Shown here one piece after another: positions 60,116 through 64,000 of a stretch of DNA of 64,000 nucleotides. The stretch covers positions 31,998 to 95,997 of the forward strand of contig JAUMWC010000004.1 in the NCBI GenBank assembly GCA_030529855.1. Direction: 5' to 3'. How positions within the stretch are numbered: the first letter of the stretch is position 1; each line of letters opens with the position of its first letter. The position numbers and the translations under genes are program-made. The stretch comes from Gemella sp. (lineage in GTDB: Bacteria > Bacillota > Bacilli > Staphylococcales > Gemellaceae). The notes under the pieces are model-generated. The model was not told the DNA's origin, made no database searches, and worked only from the letters and a program-made list of their open reading frames with translations.

Positions 60116-61132
60116 ATGAAAGCTGTTGTTGTTAATGAGTCTAGTACAGGAGTAGAAGTCGTAGAACATGCTCTACCAAAAGTTGGGTATGGAGAGGCTC
60201 TAGTTAAAGTTGAATATTGTGGAGTTTGTCACACAGACTTACATGTAGCTCATGGAGATTTCGGACATGTACCAGGTAGGATTTTAGGGCATGAAGGTAT
60301 AGGAATAGTAGAAGAACTAGGTGCAGGAGTTACGTCTTTAAAACTAGGAGATAGAGTTTCTATTGCATGGTTCTTTGAAGGATGTGGTCATTGTGAGTAC
60401 TGTACGACTGGAAGAGAAACGTTATGTCGTTCGGCTAAAAATGCTGGTTATTCAGTAGATGGAGGGATGAGCGAGTATGCTGTGGTTACAGCAGATTATG
60501 CAGTGAAAGTCCCTGAGGGACTAAATCCAGCCCAAGCATCTTCTATTACATGTGCTGGAGTTACAACGTATAAAGCTATTAAAGAGGCTGGAGCAGCTCC
60601 AGGTCAGTGGATTGCTGTTTATGGAGCAGGTGGATTAGGGAACCTGGCTGTTCAGTATGCGAAAAAAGTATTCAATGCGCATGTTGTTGCTATCGATATA
60701 AATCAAGACAAGTTAGATTTAGCAAAAGAATCTGGTGCTGATATAATAGTAAATGGAAAAGAAATCACAGATGTAGCAGCATATATCCAAGAGCAAACAG
60801 GAGGGTGCCATGGGGTTGTAGTAACCGCAGTATCTAAGGTGGCATTTAATCAAGCGATGGATAGTGTAAGAGCAGGTGGTACAGTAGTAGCGGTTGGATT
60901 ACCTTCAGAATATATGGAGTTGTCTATAGTTAAGACTGTTTTAGATGGAATTCGTGTAGTAGGTTCACTTGTAGGAACTAGAAAAGATTTGGAAGAAGCA
61001 TTTGCCTTTGGAGCTCAAGGATTAGTTGTTCCTGTTGTTGAGACAGTGCCTGTTGAAGCAGCTCCACAAGTTTTTGATGAAATGGAAAAAGGGTTAATTC
61101 AAGGTCGAAAAGTTTTAGATTTCACTAAATAG
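60116..61132 (+). CDS. adhP: Zinc-dependent alcohol dehydrogenase, AdhP type
   Basis: The 338-residue protein oxidises or forms ethanol and other primary alcohols with NAD. The catalytic zinc site is [15 protein letters not shown] with GHEGIG, and the structural zinc site is [15 protein letters not shown]. The nucleotide-binding motif is [14 protein letters not shown], and [18 protein letters not shown] follows. This matches propanol-preferring AdhP. ATG 60116 lies eight bases after GGGAGG; the frame is open further upstream, but only through the promoter. Confidence 0.94.
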   Translation: MKAVVVNESSTGVEVVEHALPKVGYGEALVKVEYCGVCHTDLHVAHGDFGHVPGRILGHEGIGIVEELGAGVTSLKLGDRVSIAWFFEGCGHCEYCTTGRETLCRSAKNAGYSVDGGMSEYAVVTADYAVKVPEGLNPAQASSITCAGVTTYKAIKEAGAAPGQWIAVYGAGGLGNLAVQYAKKVFNAHVVAIDINQDKLDLAKESGADIIVNGKEITDVAAYIQEQTGGCHGVVVTAVSKVAFNQAMDSVRAGGTVVAVGLPSEYMELSIVKTVLDGIRVVGSLVGTRKDLEEAFAFGAQGLVVPVVETVPVEAAPQVFDEMEKGLIQGRKVLDFTK

Positions 61133-61144
61133 AATATTGCAAAA

Positions 61145-61186
61145 GATTGCTCTATTATAATTAGTTATAATAGGGTGATTTTTTAT
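61145..61186 (+). terminator. Intrinsic terminator after adhP
   Basis: CTATTATAA and TTATAATAG form the core of a longer imperfect stem, with G-T pairs below it and a six-T tail. Confidence 0.75.
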
Positions 61187-61203
61187 GTGTGAAATATAAT
61201 ACA

Positions 61204-61232
61204 TTGATAAAATCCTATAAATATGATATTAT
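61204..61232 (+). promoter_or_regulatory. Promoter of gatCAB
   Basis: TTGATA (61204-61209) and TATTAT (61227-61232) are 17 bp apart, with TGA forming an extended -10. Confidence 0.7.
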
Positions 61233-61263
61233 TTAAGAATGAATTTTTATCTTGGAGGATAAT

Positions 61264-61554
61264 ATGTCAAAAATAACAAAAGAACAAGTTGAGCATATTG
61301 CACACCTTTCTCGTCTAGAAATCAAAGAAGAAGAGGTTGAGGTATACACTGGACAATTAGAAAAAATTGTAACACTAGTAGAAAATTTATCATCAGTAGA
61401 TACTACTGATGTAGAACCAACATACCACGTTTTAGATTTGGTAAATGTATTTAGGGAAGATGTTGCTAAAGAAGGATTAGATAAAGAAGAAGTATTAAAA
61501 AATGCTTATGAAAAAGAGGCAGGGCAATTCAAAGTGCCTACAATTCTTGAATAA
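61264..61554 (+). CDS. gatC: Asp/Glu-tRNA amidotransferase subunit C
   Basis: GatC is the small belt-like subunit that stabilises the GatCAB complex, which converts Glu-tRNA-Gln (and often Asp-tRNA-Asn) to the amide form. The 96-residue protein begins KITKEQVEHIAHLSRLEIKEEE and ends REDVAKEGLDKEEVLKNAYEKEAGQFKVPTILE, both typical. ATG 61264 lies five bases after GGAGG. It starts the gatCAB operon. Confidence 0.95.
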   Translation: MSKITKEQVEHIAHLSRLEIKEEEVEVYTGQLEKIVTLVENLSSVDTTDVEPTYHVLDLVNVFREDVAKEGLDKEEVLKNAYEKEAGQFKVPTILE

Positions 61555-61572
61555 TTATAAAGGAGAATTTTA

Positions 61573-63030
61573 ATGACTTTAATGTATGAATCGATTGAAA
61601 GTTTAGAATCGAAATTAAAAAATAAAGAAATAAAGCCATCAGAACTTGCTGCAGCTTCTTTTGAAAGAATTAAAGCAACAGATAACAAAGTGGGTTCTTT
61701 TATTTCTACAACAGAAGAAATAGCTTTAGAAAAAGCGAAAGAATTAGATTTAAAACAAGAGCAAGGTGATATCTCAGGAAAACTTTTCGGAATTCCAATG
61801 GGAATAAAAGATAATATTGTAACTAAGAATATAGATACAACTTGTGCTTCAAAAATCTTAGAAGGATTTAATCCTATTTATGATGCGACAGTAATGACAA
61901 AATTACATAAAGAAAATCCAATTATTGTTGGTAAATTGAATATGGATGAGTTTGCTATGGGAGGTTCTACAGAAACTTCTTACTACAAATTAACTAGAAA
62001 TCCACATGATTTGGATGCTGTACCTGGAGGATCTTCAGGAGGGTCTGCAACAGCTATCGCAGCAGGACAAGTCCCATTTTCTCTAGGAAGTGATACAGGT
62101 GGTTCTGTAAGACAACCAGCATCATACTGTGGAGTAGTGGGTCTTAAGCCTACATACGGTAGAGTTTCAAGATTTGGTCTTGTAGCATATGCTTCATCTT
62201 TAGATCAAATCGGACCAATGACTAGAACGGTAAAAGATAATGCAAGAGTACTAGAAGTAATATCAGGATTAGATGAAAATGATATGACATCGGCACCAAT
62301 AGATGTTCCTAAATTTAGTGAAATTATTACAGGTGATGTAAAAGGATTACGTGTAGCTCTTCCAAAAGAATACTTTGGAGAAGGTATTGACGAAGAAGTT
62401 AAAGTATCTGTTTTAGAAGCTGTAAAATATCTAGAATCACAAGGTGCAATAGTAGAAGAGGTGTCATTGCCGAATACTGCAAACACAATAGAAGCATACT
62501 ACATTATTGCATCAGCAGAGGCTAGTTCAAACCTTTCACGTTTTGACGGAATCAGATATGGATATAGAAGTGAGAATGCAACAAATCTAGAAGAAATTTA
62601 CAAAAAGACTCGTGGAGAAGGATTTGGAGCAGAAGTTAAGCGTCGAATAATGTTAGGAACTTATGTTCTTTCATCAGGATACTATGATGCTTACTACAAA
62701 AAAGCTCAAAAAGTACGAACACTAATCAAGAATGATTTTGATAAAGTATTTGAAAACTATGATGTAATTATTGGACCAACAGCTCCAACAGTAGCATTCA
62801 ATATAGGAGAAGAAATTTCTGATCCAGTAACGATGTTCGCTAACGATATTTTAACAACGCCAGTAAACATGGCGGGGCTACCAGCGATAAGTATCCCATG
62901 TGGATTCCAAGGTAAACGTCCAATCGGTATGCAAATAATTGGTAAACCATTTGCTGAATCTACAATCTATGATGTGGCTTATAACTTTGAGCAACACTAT
63001 AACTTACACGATAAGAAAATAGAACTTTAA
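61573..63030 (+). CDS. gatA: Asp/Glu-tRNA amidotransferase subunit A (amidase)
   Basis: GatA releases ammonia from glutamine for the amidotransferase. The 485-residue protein has the amidase-signature catalytic triad at Lys79 (IKDN), Ser154 (GGSSGGSA) and Ser178 ([12 protein letters not shown]), the expected spacing. It also has the segment [26 protein letters not shown]. It follows gatC by 18 bp and precedes gatB by 15 bp. An AAAGGAGA site supports ATG 61573. Confidence 0.97.
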   Translation: MTLMYESIESLESKLKNKEIKPSELAAASFERIKATDNKVGSFISTTEEIALEKAKELDLKQEQGDISGKLFGIPMGIKDNIVTKNIDTTCASKILEGFNPIYDATVMTKLHKENPIIVGKLNMDEFAMGGSTETSYYKLTRNPHDLDAVPGGSSGGSATAIAAGQVPFSLGSDTGGSVRQPASYCGVVGLKPTYGRVSRFGLVAYASSLDQIGPMTRTVKDNARVLEVISGLDENDMTSAPIDVPKFSEIITGDVKGLRVALPKEYFGEGIDEEVKVSVLEAVKYLESQGAIVEEVSLPNTANTIEAYYIIASAEASSNLSRFDGIRYGYRSENATNLEEIYKKTRGEGFGAEVKRRIMLGTYVLSSGYYDAYYKKAQKVRTLIKNDFDKVFENYDVIIGPTAPTVAFNIGEEISDPVTMFANDILTTPVNMAGLPAISIPCGFQGKRPIGMQIIGKPFAESTIYDVAYNFEQHYNLHDKKIEL

Positions 63031-63045
63031 TATTAGGAGAAAAAA

Positions 63046-64000
63046 ATGCATTTTGAAACAGTAATAGGACTGGAAGTCCACGTAGAATTAAAAACAGATT
63101 CAAAAATTTTCTCATCTTCTCCAGCACATTTTGGGGCTGAACCAAACACAAATACAAGTGTAATCGATCTAGGATATCCTGGAGTATTGCCGGTAGTGAA
63201 TAAGCGTGCTGTTGAATGGGGAATGAAAGCAGCTATGGCTCTTAATATGACTGTGGCTAAAGAATCAAAATTTGATAGAAAAAATTATTTCTATCCAGAT
63301 AATCCGAAGGCTTACCAAATTTCACAATTTGATCAACCGATTGGAGAAAATGGTTGGATTGATATAGAAGTAAATGGTGAAACAAAAAGAATAGGTATAA
63401 CTCGTGCTCACCTTGAGGAAGATGCAGGGAAACTAACTCACAAAAATGGATATTCATTAGTAGACTTAAACAGACAAGGAACACCACTAATCGAGATAGT
63501 TTCTGAACCTGATATTCGTACTCCAGAAGAAGCGTACGCATATTTAGAAAAACTTCGTTCGATTATTCAATATATCGAAGTATCTGACGTTAAGATGGAA
63601 GAAGGGTCAATGCGTTGTGATGCTAATATCTCTATTCGCCCATATGGTCAAGATAAATTTGGAACAAAGACAGAGCTTAAAAATTTAAACTCATTTACTT
63701 TTGTAAAAAAAGGATTGGAGTTTGAAGAAAAACGTCAAGAGCAAGTTATTTTATCTGGTGGGGAAATTAAACAAGAGACTCGTCGTTTTGATGAAACAAC
63801 AGGAACTACAAAATTAATGCGTGTTAAAGAAGGATCTGATGATTATAGATACTTCCCAGAACCAGACATAGTACCTATGATTATTTCTGATGAGTGGATG
63901 GAAGAAGTAAGAGCAACAATTCCAGAGCTTCCAGACGCAAGACAGAAGAGATATCAAGAAGAATTAGGATTACCTGCTTATGATGCTCACGTACTTACTC
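63046..64000 (+). CDS. gatB: Asp/Glu-tRNA amidotransferase subunit B, 3'-truncated by the window edge
   Basis: GatB phosphorylates the tRNA-bound glutamate or aspartate and completes the amidation. The visible 318 residues start [20 protein letters not shown] and include [64 protein letters not shown] and [10 protein letters not shown], all GatB hallmarks. About a third of the protein lies beyond base 64000. The AGGAGA site is eight bases before the ATG. Confidence 0.97.
   Translation, partial: MHFETVIGLEVHVELKTDSKIFSSSPAHFGAEPNTNTSVIDLGYPGVLPVVNKRAVEWGMKAAMALNMTVAKESKFDRKNYFYPDNPKAYQISQFDQPIGENGWIDIEVNGETKRIGITRAHLEEDAGKLTHKNGYSLVDLNRQGTPLIEIVSEPDIRTPEEAYAYLEKLRSIIQYIEVSDVKMEEGSMRCDANISIRPYGQDKFGTKTELKNLNSFTFVKKGLEFEEKRQEQVILSGGEIKQETRRFDETTGTTKLMRVKEGSDDYRYFPEPDIVPMIISDEWMEEVRATIPELPDARQKRYQEELGLPAYDAHVLT

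Overview
The window is chromosomal DNA from a low-GC Gram-positive bacterium (Bacillota). The A+T-rich codon use, the nusA-ylxR-ylxQ-infB-rbfA operon, a large Bacillus-type SRP RNA, yqgP-yqgQ, a type B L31, coaBC-priA, rnc-smc-ftsY and gatCAB all point there. The mix of staphylococcal-like and streptococcal-like features suggests a Gemella-type organism. That genus call is an inference from protein style, not a database result. About 90 percent of the window is conserved housekeeping sequence. I see no prophage, insertion sequence, CRISPR array or rRNA operon.

Layout. 1-5077: the translation operon, from the 3' end of nusA through rnpM/ylxR, ylxQ, infB and rbfA to an ABC-F ATPase. 5083-6899: a lysine riboswitch and the permease it controls. 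6900-10364: a glucose-type EIIA, a rhomboid-like YqgP relative with altered active-site surroundings, yqgQ and ftsW. 10387-15874: queA, tgt, yajC, uppS, cdsA and rseP. 15895-23919: rsmE, a GpsB-like protein with a long acidic extension, coaBC, priA, L31, tdk, prfA and prmC.

23920-29414 is the accessory part. It holds two unrecognised cytosolic proteins, a 953-residue wall-anchored SEC10/PgrA-like surface protein, a small membrane protein, and then a self-contained XRE regulator/membrane-protein operon. The surface operon is preceded by a TTGACA box and a TATAAT box separated only by an AT dinucleotide tract. At the present copy number the spacer is 9 bp, which resembles a phase-variable promoter caught in an OFF state. 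This is the most interesting signal in the window.

29417-33475: rarA and rodA on the minus strand, around a small PepSY-like protein and an M42 aminopeptidase on the plus strand. 33517-42592: mutS, mutL, miaA, recX, lepA and hemW. 42599-44879: the SRP RNA, a MATE transporter and five tRNAs (Asn, Ser, Glu, Asp, His). 44901-52228: rnc, smc, ftsY and a Uup-type ABC-F protein. 52277-56434: yacL, secG, rnr and smpB. 56471-64000: typA, yugP, a metallo-beta-lactamase-fold hydrolase, a zinc alcohol dehydrogenase, gatC, gatA and a 3'-truncated gatB.

The theme is information processing: ribosome assembly and rescue (infB, rbfA, lepA, typA, prfA, prmC, smpB, rnr, ABC-F), tRNA supply and modification (queA, tgt, miaA, gatCAB, tRNAs), DNA repair (mutSL, priA, rarA, recX), secretion (SRP RNA, ftsY, yajC, secG, rseP) and envelope growth (ftsW, rodA, uppS, cdsA, GpsB-like protein). 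Most genes are closely packed, with many overlapping starts and stops, and the transcription units are separated by clear hairpin plus T-tract terminators.
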